Positions 25,667 through 33,556 of a DNA stretch of 64,000 nt are shown here, piece after piece (the stretch's first letter is position 1; the number at the start of each line of letters is the position of its first letter). The stretch covers positions 2,976,001 to 3,040,000 of the forward strand of contig NZ_CP085081.1 in assembly GCF_023243115.1 (NCBI RefSeq), written 5' to 3'. The notes under the pieces are model-generated. The model ran no database searches and had not been told where the DNA came from. It saw only the letters and a program-made list of their open reading frames with translations. The DNA comes from Sediminicoccus sp. KRV36 (GTDB taxonomy: Bacteria > Pseudomonadota > Alphaproteobacteria > Acetobacterales > Acetobacteraceae). Position numbers and translations under genes: made by a program.

Positions 25667-26725
25667 GTGAATCAGCCGATGAAGACATTGCGGATCGCCC
25701 TTCTGGTTCCCGCCCCCTTCGACACGATCTCGGGCGGGTATCTCTATGACCGCCGGCTGGTGGAGGGCCTGCGGGCCCTGGGCCATGCCGTGCGCGTGGA
25801 TGAGCTGGCGGGGCGCTTCCCCATGCCCGATGCCACGGCCGAGGCCGCCGTCGAAGCCGCCTGGGCGCGGCTTGCGCCGGATGAAGTGCCGCTGATTGAC
25901 AGCCTGGCCCTGCCCGCCTTCCGCCCCCTCGCCCGGGTTTTGGCGGCGCGCAACGCGGTCGCGCTGATCCATCACCCGACATCGCTGGAACCCGGCCCTT
26001 ATCAGGCCGAGCTGGCCGCCATCGAGCGCGTGGTCTTCGCCGCCTGCGGCCGGCTGGTCGCCACCTCGCGCGCCACGGCCAAGGGCTTGCCGCCGCTGGG
26101 GGCCGAAGCCTCGCGCATTGGCGTGGTGGAGCCCGGGACCGACCCCGCACCGCGCGCCGCGGGCTCGGGCGGGCCGGGGGCGCGCATTCTCTCGGTGGGC
26201 TCGCTGATCCCGCGCAAGGGGCATGATGTGCTGCTGCGGGCGCTGGGGCGCCTCACCGATCTCGACTGGACGCTGCGCATTGCAGGCCCGGCGGCCGATC
26301 CGGTGCATGCGGACGGGCTGCGGGCCCTGGCCGAGGAGCTGGGCCTGGCCAGCCGCGTCAGCTTCCTGGGCCCCATCACCGATGGCGCGCTGGAGGCTGA
26401 ATACGCGGCGGCCGATCTCTTTGCCCTGGCCACCTGGTTCGAGGGCTTCGGCATGGCGGCGGCGGAAGCGCAGATTCGCGGCCTGCCGCTGATCCTGTGC
26501 ACCGGCGGCGCCATCACCGATGTGGTGGGCCCGGGTGCCGCCATCCTGGCCGCACCGGGCGATGCGAACAGCCTGTCCCGCGGCATGCGCCGGCCCATCA
26601 TGGACACCGCCCTGCGCGCCGAGATGGCCGAGGCGAGTTGGCGGGCCGGACAGGCCCTGCCCCGCTGGGAAGACCGCGCCGCGCGCTTCGTGGCCGAGAT
26701 GGAGGCCGCCGGCCATGGACAATAA
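25667..26725 (+). CDS. GT-B glycosyltransferase (family 4/1 type)
   Basis: A retaining-type GT-B glycosyltransferase of about 352 residues. The N-terminal domain starts LRIALLVPAPFDTISGGYLY, with the glycine-rich acceptor loop. The donor domain has ILSVGSLIPRKGHDVLLRAL near residues 177-196, then RVSFLGPITD. The late motif FALATWFEGFGMAAAEAQIR near residues 252-271 is the E-x7-E family signature. GTG 25667 is chosen because gagg lies 8 bases upstream; ATG 25679 is the alternative. Within this unit it most likely transfers a sugar to the pterin- or pyrimidine-derived product. The stop overlaps the next gene by 11 bases. Confidence 0.86.
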   Translation: MNQPMKTLRIALLVPAPFDTISGGYLYDRRLVEGLRALGHAVRVDELAGRFPMPDATAEAAVEAAWARLAPDEVPLIDSLALPAFRPLARVLAARNAVALIHHPTSLEPGPYQAELAAIERVVFAACGRLVATSRATAKGLPPLGAEASRIGVVEPGTDPAPRAAGSGGPGARILSVGSLIPRKGHDVLLRALGRLTDLDWTLRIAGPAADPVHADGLRALAEELGLASRVSFLGPITDGALEAEYAAADLFALATWFEGFGMAAAEAQIRGLPLILCTGGAITDVVGPGAAILAAPGDANSLSRGMRRPIMDTALRAEMAEASWRAGQALPRWEDRAARFVAEMEAAGHGQ

Positions 26726-27605
26726 GCCCGGCGTCGAATCCTTCGATGGCGACTGGCTGGCCCTGCGCGAGCCCTTCGACGCCATGGCCCGCAACCAGGA
26801 CATCGCGCGCGCGCTGATGGAGCATCTGGACCAGAAGGGCCGGCCGCGCTTCCTGGACCTCGGCGCCGGCACCGGCAGCCTGACGCGCTGGCTCGGCCAT
26901 TTCGTGGGCCGCGCCCATGCCTGGGTGCTGGCCGATGCCGATGCCGAACTCATGTCCCGCGCCTTCGATACCCTGATGGACTCGGCCGATTCCACCGGCT
27001 GGCGCGCCACCTGGCCGCAGCGCAAGGTGCTGCTGCTGCACCCGCCCGAAGGCGCCTGGCGCATCGAAGGCGTGCTGACCAACCTGGCCGATGCGCCAGA
27101 CGGCCTGCCGCTGGAGAATGTGGATGCGGTGACGTGCAGCGCCCTGTGCGACCTCGTCTCCGAGGCCTGGCTGCTGCGGCTGGCGGCGGAGCTGGCACGG
27201 CGCCGGCTGCCCTTCTACGCGGCGCTGAATGTCGCCGGGCATGAGCGCTTCATGCCCCCCTGCCCGGGCGATGCGCTGGTGGCGCGCGGCTTCGCGCGGG
27301 ACCAGCGGCGGGTGAAGGGCTTTGGCGGCGTGGCGCTGGGGGCCGCGGCCCCTGATGCCATTGCGCGCATCTTCACGGGCCACGGCTATCGCGTGCTGCG
27401 CGGCGCCAGCCCCTGGATCATTCCCCGCCAGGAGGGCCACATGGCGCATGAGTTGGCGATGGGCCATGCCGAGGCGGCGCTGCGCCACGAAAAACGGGGC
27501 GCCAAGCAGATCTGGGCCTGGGCCGATGCGCGGACCAGCCATTACCATGCCGGCGTCCTCTCCGCCCGTGTGGCGCATCAGGACGTGCTCTGCCTGCCGG
27601 GATAG
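26715..27605 (+). CDS. Class I SAM-dependent methyltransferase
   Basis: A 296-residue Rossmann-fold methyltransferase. Motif I is RFLDLGAGTGSLTRWLG near residues 46-62, followed by the acidic end of strand 2 (VLADADAELMSRAF near residue 73) and the motif-IV-like VDAVTCSALCDLVSEAWL near residues 136-153. The C-terminal part has PWIIPRQEGHMAHELAMGH near residue 236, not typical of common families. The overlap with the glycosyltransferase gene argues for one operon. The target could be the product of that unit. The nearest promoter-like gap downstream (27606-27789) belongs to urtA. Confidence 0.85.
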   Translation: MDNKPGVESFDGDWLALREPFDAMARNQDIARALMEHLDQKGRPRFLDLGAGTGSLTRWLGHFVGRAHAWVLADADAELMSRAFDTLMDSADSTGWRATWPQRKVLLLHPPEGAWRIEGVLTNLADAPDGLPLENVDAVTCSALCDLVSEAWLLRLAAELARRRLPFYAALNVAGHERFMPPCPGDALVARGFARDQRRVKGFGGVALGAAAPDAIARIFTGHGYRVLRGASPWIIPRQEGHMAHELAMGHAEAALRHEKRGAKQIWAWADARTSHYHAGVLSARVAHQDVLCLPG

Positions 27606-27643
27606 TGTTCACGGCCGGCGAAAACACGCGCTTGGTTGCGGAT

Positions 27644-27750
27644 CGTGCAAATCCGCCCTGGTTGCACGGACAATCAGCATTCAGCGGCGCGGAGGGGCAA
27701 TTTCTCTCCGGGGAGTCATGTCCCGGACATGGAAATTCGCCTGCGCAGGC
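27644..27750 (+). promoter_or_regulatory. Three palindromes upstream of urtA, candidate operators
   Basis: In the 184-bp gap before urtA are CGTGCAA-N11-TTGCACG (27644-27668), the 15-bp palindrome CATGTCC-C-GGACATG (27717-27731) and the perfect 12-mer GCCTGCGCAGGC (27739-27750). The first has dyad symmetry that does not match the NtrC consensus as I know it (TGCAC-N7-GTGCA, reversed arms). I could not fix a sigma-54 -24/-12 pair. One or more are likely binding sites for nitrogen or urea control. Confidence 0.5.
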
Positions 27751-27789
27751 TCCTAGGCTCCCCGGATCACATGTCATCTGGAGGATATC

Positions 27790-29025
27790 TTGGCTAAGAA
27801 CCTGCCCCCCGTCTCGCGCCGGGCTTTGCTCGCTGCCCCCATGGCAGGCGCGCTCGCAGCTCCGGCCATTGGCCAGACCGCCCCGATCCGCGTGGGCGTG
27901 CTGCACTCGCTCTCCGGCACCATGGCCATCTCCGAGACCGCACTGCGCGACACCGCGCTGATGATGATCGAATGGCAGAATGCCCGCGGTGGCCTGCTCG
28001 GCCGCCGCCTGGAAGCCGTGGTGGTGGACCCCGCCTCCAACTGGCCGCTCTTTGCCGAAAAGGCGCGCGAGCTGCTCGCCGTGTCCCGCGTGGATGTGAC
28101 CTTCGGCTGCTGGACCAGCGTCTCGCGCAAGTCGGTCCTGCCGGTGTTCGAGGAGCTGAACGGCCTGTTGTTCTACCCCGTCCAGTATGAGGGCGAGGAG
28201 GAGAGCAAGAACATCTTCTACACCGGCGCCGCCCCCAACCAGCAGGCCATCCCGGCGGTGGAATATCTGCTCGGCCGTGACGGCGGCGAGGCCAAGCGCA
28301 TCGCACTCCTCGGCACGGACTACGTCTATCCGCGCACGACCAACCGCATCCTGCGCGGCTACCTGAACTCCAAGGGCATCGCCGATGCCGACATCATGGA
28401 GGAGTACACCCCCTTCGGTCACAGCGACTGGCAGGGCATCGTGGCCCGGGTGAAGCGCTTCGCCGGCGAGGGCAAGAAGACCGCCATCGTCTCCACCATC
28501 AATGGCGATGCGAATGTTCCCTTCTACCGCGAGCTGGGCAACCAGGGCATCAAGGCGGAGGACATCCCCTCGGTGGCCTTCTCGGTCGGTGAAGAGGAAC
28601 TGGCTGGCATTGATGCGCGGCCGCTGGTCGGGCATCTCGCCGCCTGGAACTACTTCATGTCGGTGCAGTCGCCCGCCAATACCGAGTTCCTGGCGATGTG
28701 GCGCGCCTATATCCGCAACCCGCGCCGCGTGACCAATGACCCGATGGAAGCGACACTGATCGGCTTCAAGATGTGGGCCCAGGCCGTCACCGCCGCCCGC
28801 ACGACGAGCGTGGATGCCGTCCGCACGGCACTCTACGGCCAGAAGGTCGCCGCACCCTCGGGCTATGAGGTCGAGATGTTCCGCAACCATCACCTCTCCA
28901 AGCCGGTGATGATCGGGGAAATCCAGGCCGATGGTCAGTTCAACATCGTGAGCAAGACGCCCACCGCCATCCAGGCGGAGAATTGGAGCCCCTTCATCCC
29001 CGAGAACGCCAACCGCCGCCGTTGA
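27790..29025 (+). CDS. urtA: Urea ABC transporter substrate-binding protein UrtA
   Basis: Periplasmic urea-binding component of the UrtABCDE system. The 411 residues begin with a signal sequence containing SRRALLAA, which resembles a twin-arginine signal. The mature part opens with PIRVGVLHSLSGTMAISET near residue 32. Family segments include FGCWTSVSRKSVLPVFEEL near residues 107-125, LFYPVQYEGEEESKNIFYTG near residues 129-148 and LLGTDYVYPRTTNRI near residues 175-190. Start is TTG 27790 behind a ggagg site about 6 bases upstream. First gene of urtABCDE; no urease genes are in the window. Confidence 0.93.
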   Translation: MAKNLPPVSRRALLAAPMAGALAAPAIGQTAPIRVGVLHSLSGTMAISETALRDTALMMIEWQNARGGLLGRRLEAVVVDPASNWPLFAEKARELLAVSRVDVTFGCWTSVSRKSVLPVFEELNGLLFYPVQYEGEEESKNIFYTGAAPNQQAIPAVEYLLGRDGGEAKRIALLGTDYVYPRTTNRILRGYLNSKGIADADIMEEYTPFGHSDWQGIVARVKRFAGEGKKTAIVSTINGDANVPFYRELGNQGIKAEDIPSVAFSVGEEELAGIDARPLVGHLAAWNYFMSVQSPANTEFLAMWRAYIRNPRRVTNDPMEATLIGFKMWAQAVTAARTTSVDAVRTALYGQKVAAPSGYEVEMFRNHHLSKPVMIGEIQADGQFNIVSKTPTAIQAENWSPFIPENANRRR

Positions 29026-29134
29026 TGCGTGAGGCCGCCACCCGCGATGCCGATGGCATGGCGGGTGGCGGTTTGCGCAGCCTGGCCACGCCGCGCTGCC
29101 AGCCCATCCGGCGGCGTGGTTCTCCGGCCGCCAT

Positions 29135-30715
29135 GTGGCGGGTTTCTCAAGGGATTTCTCCGATTTGATCCGCTCCTTCCTGCTGCGTTGCGCGTCATTC
29201 GCCCTGCTCTTTGCGCTGATGCAGGCGCCGGCCCGCGCCCAGGATTTCGAGGCGCTGCTGCCCGGCCTCACCGGCGGCTTCGCCGAGCAGGCCGAGGCGG
29301 TGGAACGCCTGGGTTCGCTGGGTGATCCGCGGGCGCTGCCCCTGCTGCAGGCCATATCCGATGCGCGGCTGCTGCGGCTGGGCGATGGCAGCCTGGCCAT
29401 CCAGGACGGCGCCACCCCGCCCGAGGGGGCCACGCTGATCCGCATCAACAACCGCGTCCGCGTGGCGCTGCGCGGCGCGCTGGGCCGCCTGCAACTCGTC
29501 TCGCCCGATCCGGCCGCGCGGCTGGGTGCCGCCGACGCCATCCTGCGCAACCGCAGTGCCGAGGATATTCCGCTGCTGGAGCGCGCGCTGGCGCGTGAAT
29601 CCCGCCCCGACATCCGCACACGCATGGAACTGGCCCTGGGTGGGGCGCGCCTCGCCTCCGCCGATCTCGCGGCCAAGCGCGCCGGGATCGCCACACTCGG
29701 CGCCTCCGCCTCGCCCGAGGCGCGCAACCTGCTGCTGGCGGCGCGTGCCGCCAATGCCGAACTCGCGGCCGAGATCGAGGCCGCCGTCGCCGCCATTGAC
29801 CGCCGCCTGCAACTGCGCCGCGCGGCCGAGACGTTCTTCCAGGGGCTCTCGCTCGGCTCCGTCCTGTTGCTGGCGGCACTGGGCCTGGCCGTCACCTTCG
29901 GCGTGATGGGCGTGATCAACATGGCGCATGGCGAATTCGTGATGCTGGGCGCCTATGTCACGGTGGTGGTGCAGGAGCTTTGCCGGGACATCCCCGCCCT
30001 GCAGCCCTATTCGCTGCCGCTGGCCATTCCCGCTGCCTTCCTGGTCACGGCGGCCATCGGGGCCGCCATGGAACGCGGCCTGATCCGGCATCTCTATGGC
30101 CGCCCGCTGGAGACACTGCTGCTGACCTTCGGCGTGGGGATGGTGTTGCAGCAGGTGGTGCGCCTCGCCTTTGGTGCTCAAAACCGCGAGGTGATCAGCC
30201 CGGACTGGATGATGGGCACGCTGATCCTGCCAGGCGGCGTCGCCATCACGCAGAACCGTGCCTGGATCATCGTGTTTTCCATCGCCGTCCTCCTGGCGAC
30301 CCTGGCCGCGATCCGCCTGACGCGCTTCGGGCTGGAAATGCGGGCCGTGGTGCAGAACCGGCGGATCGCCGCCACCATGGGCATCCGCACCGGCCGGGTG
30401 GATGCGATGACCTTTGCTTTCGGGTCTGGCATCGCGGGGCTGGCCGGCGTGGCACTCAGCCAGATTGACAATGTCTCGCCCAATCTCGGCACGGGCTACA
30501 TCATTGACAGCTTCATGGTGGTGGTCTTCGGCGGGGTGGGGTCGCTGATGGGCACGCTGATCGGCGCCTTCACCCTCGGCCTCGTGAACAAGCTGCTGGA
30601 GCCCTATGCCGGCGTCGTGCTGGCCAAGGTTCTGCTGCTGGTGGGCATCATGCTGTTCATCCAGCGCCGGCCGAAGGGACTCTTCGCGCTGAAGGGGCGC
30701 GCGGCGGATCAATGA
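29135..30715 (+). CDS. urtB: Urea ABC transporter permease UrtB
   Basis: LivH-type membrane permease of the urea transporter. The 526-residue protein carries the long periplasmic N-terminal extension typical of UrtB (about residues 35-230) after a signal-like segment, then about eight membrane segments from residue 240. Motifs include VMGVINMAHGEFVMLGAYVT near residues 257-276 and IIDSFMVVVFGGVGSLMGTL near residues 457-476. The GTG start at 29135 and the TTG at 29165 are both possible. It follows urtA by 109 bp and is followed by urtC after about 50 bp. Confidence 0.93.
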   Translation: MAGFSRDFSDLIRSFLLRCASFALLFALMQAPARAQDFEALLPGLTGGFAEQAEAVERLGSLGDPRALPLLQAISDARLLRLGDGSLAIQDGATPPEGATLIRINNRVRVALRGALGRLQLVSPDPAARLGAADAILRNRSAEDIPLLERALARESRPDIRTRMELALGGARLASADLAAKRAGIATLGASASPEARNLLLAARAANAELAAEIEAAVAAIDRRLQLRRAAETFFQGLSLGSVLLLAALGLAVTFGVMGVINMAHGEFVMLGAYVTVVVQELCRDIPALQPYSLPLAIPAAFLVTAAIGAAMERGLIRHLYGRPLETLLLTFGVGMVLQQVVRLAFGAQNREVISPDWMMGTLILPGGVAITQNRAWIIVFSIAVLLATLAAIRLTRFGLEMRAVVQNRRIAATMGIRTGRVDAMTFAFGSGIAGLAGVALSQIDNVSPNLGTGYIIDSFMVVVFGGVGSLMGTLIGAFTLGLVNKLLEPYAGVVLAKVLLLVGIMLFIQRRPKGLFALKGRAADQ

Positions 30716-30764
30716 TGCATCCATCATGCCCCAGGGTTATCTGCGCGGTCGCGGGTCGGCCCGT

Positions 30765-31820
30765 ATGAATCGCCGCATCATCCTTCTGCTCGCCATCGCC
30801 GTGCTGGCCGCGCTGCCGATGTTCAACCTGCTGCCGGATGAGCATCCGCTGCATGTCTCGGACTTCCTGGTCAGCATCATCGGGAAATGGATCTGCTACG
30901 CGATCCTGGCCTTGGCGCTCGATCTGGCCTGGGGCTATGCGGGCATCCTCTCGCTCGGCCATGGCGCGTTTTTCGCACTCGGCGGCTATGCGATCGGCAT
31001 GCATCTGATGCGGCTGATCGGCCCGCGCGGCGTCTATGGGCACCCCGTGCTGCCGGACTTCATGGTCTTTCTCGGCTACAGCGAATTGCCCTGGTATTGG
31101 CTGGGCTTTGACTGGTTCATCTTCGCCTTCGCCATGGCGCTGATCGTGCCCGGGCTGCTGGCCGGCATCGTCGGCTACCTGGCGTTTCGCAGCCGCATCA
31201 CAGGCGTCTATCTCTCCATCATCACCCAGGCGCTGACCTATGCGCTGATGCTCGCCTTCTTCCGCAACGACATGGGCTTTGGCGGCAATAACGGCTTCAC
31301 CGATTTCAAGGAATTGCTGGGCCAGCCGCTGAACAGCGGCCATACGCGCGCGCTGCTGTTCTATGCCTCGCTCGTCGCGCTCATCCTGGTGTTCCTGATG
31401 TGCGGCGCGCTGACGCGCACCAAATACGGCCGCGTGCTGACCGCGATCCGTGACGCCGAGAGCCGCGTGCGCTTCCTGGGCTACAACACCACCCATCACA
31501 AGCTCTTCGTCTTCGTGCTTTCGGCGATGATCGCGGGGCTGGCCGGCGCGCTTTATGTGCCGCAGGTGGGCATCATCAATCCGGGTGAATTCAGCCCGGG
31601 CAATTCGATCGAGGCGGTGGTCTGGGTCGCCTTTGGCGGGCGCGGCACGCTGGTGGGTGCGGTGCTGGGCGCCTTCTCGGTGAATGCGCTGAAAACCTGG
31701 CTGACCTCCGTTGCCCCTGACCTCTGGCTGATCGTGCTGGGCTGCCTGTTCATCGCCGTGCCGTTGCTGCTGCCCAAGGGCCTGGTCGGGCTGATTCGCC
31801 GCAAGGGGAGCAAGCCATGA
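30765..31820 (+). CDS. urtC: Urea ABC transporter permease UrtC
   Basis: LivM-type permease partner of UrtB. The 351 residues contain about nine membrane segments and the family motif GYAGILSLGHGAFFALGGYA near residues 57-76. The cytoplasmic coupling-loop segment YGRVLTAIRDAESRVRFLGY is near residues 222-241 and IEAVVWVAFGGRGTLVGAVL near residues 281-300. ATG 30765 (MNRRIILLL) is chosen as the natural start of the first membrane helix; ATG 30726 would add 13 residues. The stop overlaps the urtD ATG (ATGA at 31817). Confidence 0.93.
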   Translation: MNRRIILLLAIAVLAALPMFNLLPDEHPLHVSDFLVSIIGKWICYAILALALDLAWGYAGILSLGHGAFFALGGYAIGMHLMRLIGPRGVYGHPVLPDFMVFLGYSELPWYWLGFDWFIFAFAMALIVPGLLAGIVGYLAFRSRITGVYLSIITQALTYALMLAFFRNDMGFGGNNGFTDFKELLGQPLNSGHTRALLFYASLVALILVFLMCGALTRTKYGRVLTAIRDAESRVRFLGYNTTHHKLFVFVLSAMIAGLAGALYVPQVGIINPGEFSPGNSIEAVVWVAFGGRGTLVGAVLGAFSVNALKTWLTSVAPDLWLIVLGCLFIAVPLLLPKGLVGLIRRKGSKP

Positions 31821-32575
31821 ACGCGCTGCCGGACGGCGATTCCACCCAGGGGCTTTACCTCGACGGCGTCTCCGTCGTGTTCGACGGCTTCCGCGCGCTG
31901 AACAACCTCTCGCTCATCGTCGAGCCGGGCGAATTGCGCGCCGTGATCGGCCCCAATGGCGCGGGAAAAACCACGATGATGGATGTCATCACCGGCAAGA
32001 CCCGCCCCGGTTCCGGCATCGTCCGCTTCGGCGGGCGGGACCTGACCCGGATGGATGAGCCGGCCATCGCCAATCTGGGCATTGGCCGCAAATTCCAGAA
32101 GCCCACGGTGTTTGACGCGCTGACCGTGTTCGAAAACCTGGAACTCGCCCTCAAGGCCCCACGCGGCCCCCTCGCCTGCCTGCGCTGGGTGCTGAACGGC
32201 GAAGCGCGCACGCGCATCGAGCGCACCCTCTCCGAAATTGGACTGACCGAACGGGCCGGGGATCTCTCCGGCCTGCTCAGCCATGGCCAGCGGCAATGGC
32301 TGGAGATCGGCATGCTGCTGATGCAGGACCCGCAGCTGCTGCTGGTGGATGAGCCCGTGGCCGGCATGACCGACCACGAGACCGAGCAGACGGCCGAGCT
32401 TCTCGTCGGCATCGCTGGCACGCGCAGCGTGGTCGTGGTCGAGCATGATCTGGAGTTCGTGAAGGCGCTGGGCAGCCGCGTAACCGTGCTGCATGAGGGC
32501 AGCGTGCTCTCGGAGGGCTCCATCACCCATGTGCAGAATGATCCGCGCGTGATCGAAGTGTATCTGGGGCGGTGA
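31817..32575 (+). CDS. urtD: Urea ABC transporter ATP-binding protein UrtD
   Basis: LivG-type ATPase that powers urea import. In the 252 residues the Walker A motif is IGPNGAGKTTMMD near residues 44-56, the degenerate ABC signature is LLSHGQRQWLEIGMLLMQDP near residues 152-171, and Walker B is LLLVDEPVAGM near residue 175. The switch His is in VVVVEHDLEFV near residue 206. It overlaps urtC by 4 bases. A 163-bp gap that holds a 44-bp duplication separates it from urtE. Confidence 0.93.
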   Translation: MNALPDGDSTQGLYLDGVSVVFDGFRALNNLSLIVEPGELRAVIGPNGAGKTTMMDVITGKTRPGSGIVRFGGRDLTRMDEPAIANLGIGRKFQKPTVFDALTVFENLELALKAPRGPLACLRWVLNGEARTRIERTLSEIGLTERAGDLSGLLSHGQRQWLEIGMLLMQDPQLLLVDEPVAGMTDHETEQTAELLVGIAGTRSVVVVEHDLEFVKALGSRVTVLHEGSVLSEGSITHVQNDPRVIEVYLGR

Positions 32576-32640
32576 TGATGATGCGAGCCCTCACCCGCCC
32601 TACTTCCACCGGCGCGCGGCGCATCATCATGGGCGTGGCG

Positions 32641-32732
32641 GGCGGGCCGATTCACGCGGCTGCTGCGCAGCCACGATCGGACCGTGCTGGCGGGCCGATT
32701 CACGCGGCTGCTGCGCAGCCACGATCGGACCG
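32641..32732 (+). repeat. 44-bp direct repeat between urtD and urtE
   Basis: Two identical 44-bp copies, 32641-32684 and 32689-32732, lie with a period of 48 bp. Each contains CGATTCACGC, then a hairpin (GGCTGC-TGC-GCAGCC), then CGATC. The second copy ends 6 bp before the urtE start, so it includes the expected ribosome-site region. The same order of motifs occurs in the 42.4-42.6 kb tandem repeat. Confidence 0.9.
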
Positions 32733-32738
32733 CGGCCC

Positions 32739-33431
32739 ATGCTGAACGTCACCGACATTGACCTCTCCTACGGCGCCAGCCGTTGCCTGCGTGGCGTGTC
32801 GCTCTCCGTCGGGCCGGGCCAGGTGGCGGCCGTGCTGGGGCGGAACGGCGTGGGCAAATCCTCCCTGCTGCGCTCCATCATCGGGCTGGAGCGCATCCAG
32901 GGCGGCTCCATCCTCTGGGAAGGCAAGGAGATGCGTGGCCTGGGCCCAGCCGAGCGCGCCCGCGCGGGCATCGGCTATGTGCCGCAGGGACGTGAAATCT
33001 TCCCCTTCCTGACCGTACAGGAGAACCTCGAAACCGCGCTGGCCGCCGCCCCGCGCGGCAGCAATGTGCCCGATGAGGTCTTCGACCTCTTCCCCATCCT
33101 GCGGCAATTCCTGCGGCGGCGGGGTGGCGATCTCTCGGGCGGGCAGCAGCAGCAGCTCGCCATCGGCCGCGCGCTCACCGCGCGCCCGCGCCTGCTCATC
33201 CTGGATGAGCCGACCGAAGGCATCCAGCCCAATGTCATCAAGGACATCGCCAAGGTGATCCATCACCTGGCGCGGGATCGCAACTTCGCCATCGTGCTGG
33301 TGGAGCAGTATTTCGAATTCGCGCGGGACCTGGCGGACACCATCACCGTGATGGTGCGCGGCGAGGTGGCGCTCTCCGGCAAGACGAGCGAGCTGGACGA
33401 GGCCGAGGTGCGCAAGCTGCTGACGGTTTGA
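32739..33431 (+). CDS. urtE: Urea ABC transporter ATP-binding protein UrtE
   Basis: LivF-type ATPase of the urea transporter. The 230 residues have Walker A VLGRNGVGKSSLLRSIIG near residues 31-48, the Q-loop region GYVPQGREIFPFLTVQENL near residues 81-99, the ABC signature DLSGGQQQQLAIGRALTARP near residues 131-150 and Walker B LLILDEPTEGIQPNV. ATG 32739 has no clear ribosome site because the upstream bases belong to the repeat; translation may depend on that element. It completes urtABCDE. Confidence 0.93.
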   Translation: MLNVTDIDLSYGASRCLRGVSLSVGPGQVAAVLGRNGVGKSSLLRSIIGLERIQGGSILWEGKEMRGLGPAERARAGIGYVPQGREIFPFLTVQENLETALAAAPRGSNVPDEVFDLFPILRQFLRRRGGDLSGGQQQQLAIGRALTARPRLLILDEPTEGIQPNVIKDIAKVIHHLARDRNFAIVLVEQYFEFARDLADTITVMVRGEVALSGKTSELDEAEVRKLLTV

Positions 33432-33472
33432 GGGGTGCCGGAAACGTGGAAGCCACGCAGGCTTTCACCCCT
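33431..33472 (+). terminator. Nested hairpin after urtE, possible terminator
   Basis: The outer arms AGGGGTG (33431-33437) and CACCCCT (33466-33472) enclose the inner hairpin CGTGG-AAG-CCACG (33445-33457). It begins at the urtE stop. No U-run follows, so it could be an RNA 3'-end stabiliser rather than an intrinsic terminator. Confidence 0.4.
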
Positions 33473-33556
33473 TCTGGCGGTCCAGGAAGCAAAGCCCCCT
33501 CGTCCTGATGCGTGAGGTGATCTAGCCTCCCCCGCGACAAGGGGAAGGACACACTC

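Noticed and set aside
27790..33431. urt operon as a branched-chain amino-acid (Liv) transporter
   Set aside because: The long periplasmic extension of the first permease, the UrtA-specific segments and the gene order A-B-C-D-E fit the urea system better.
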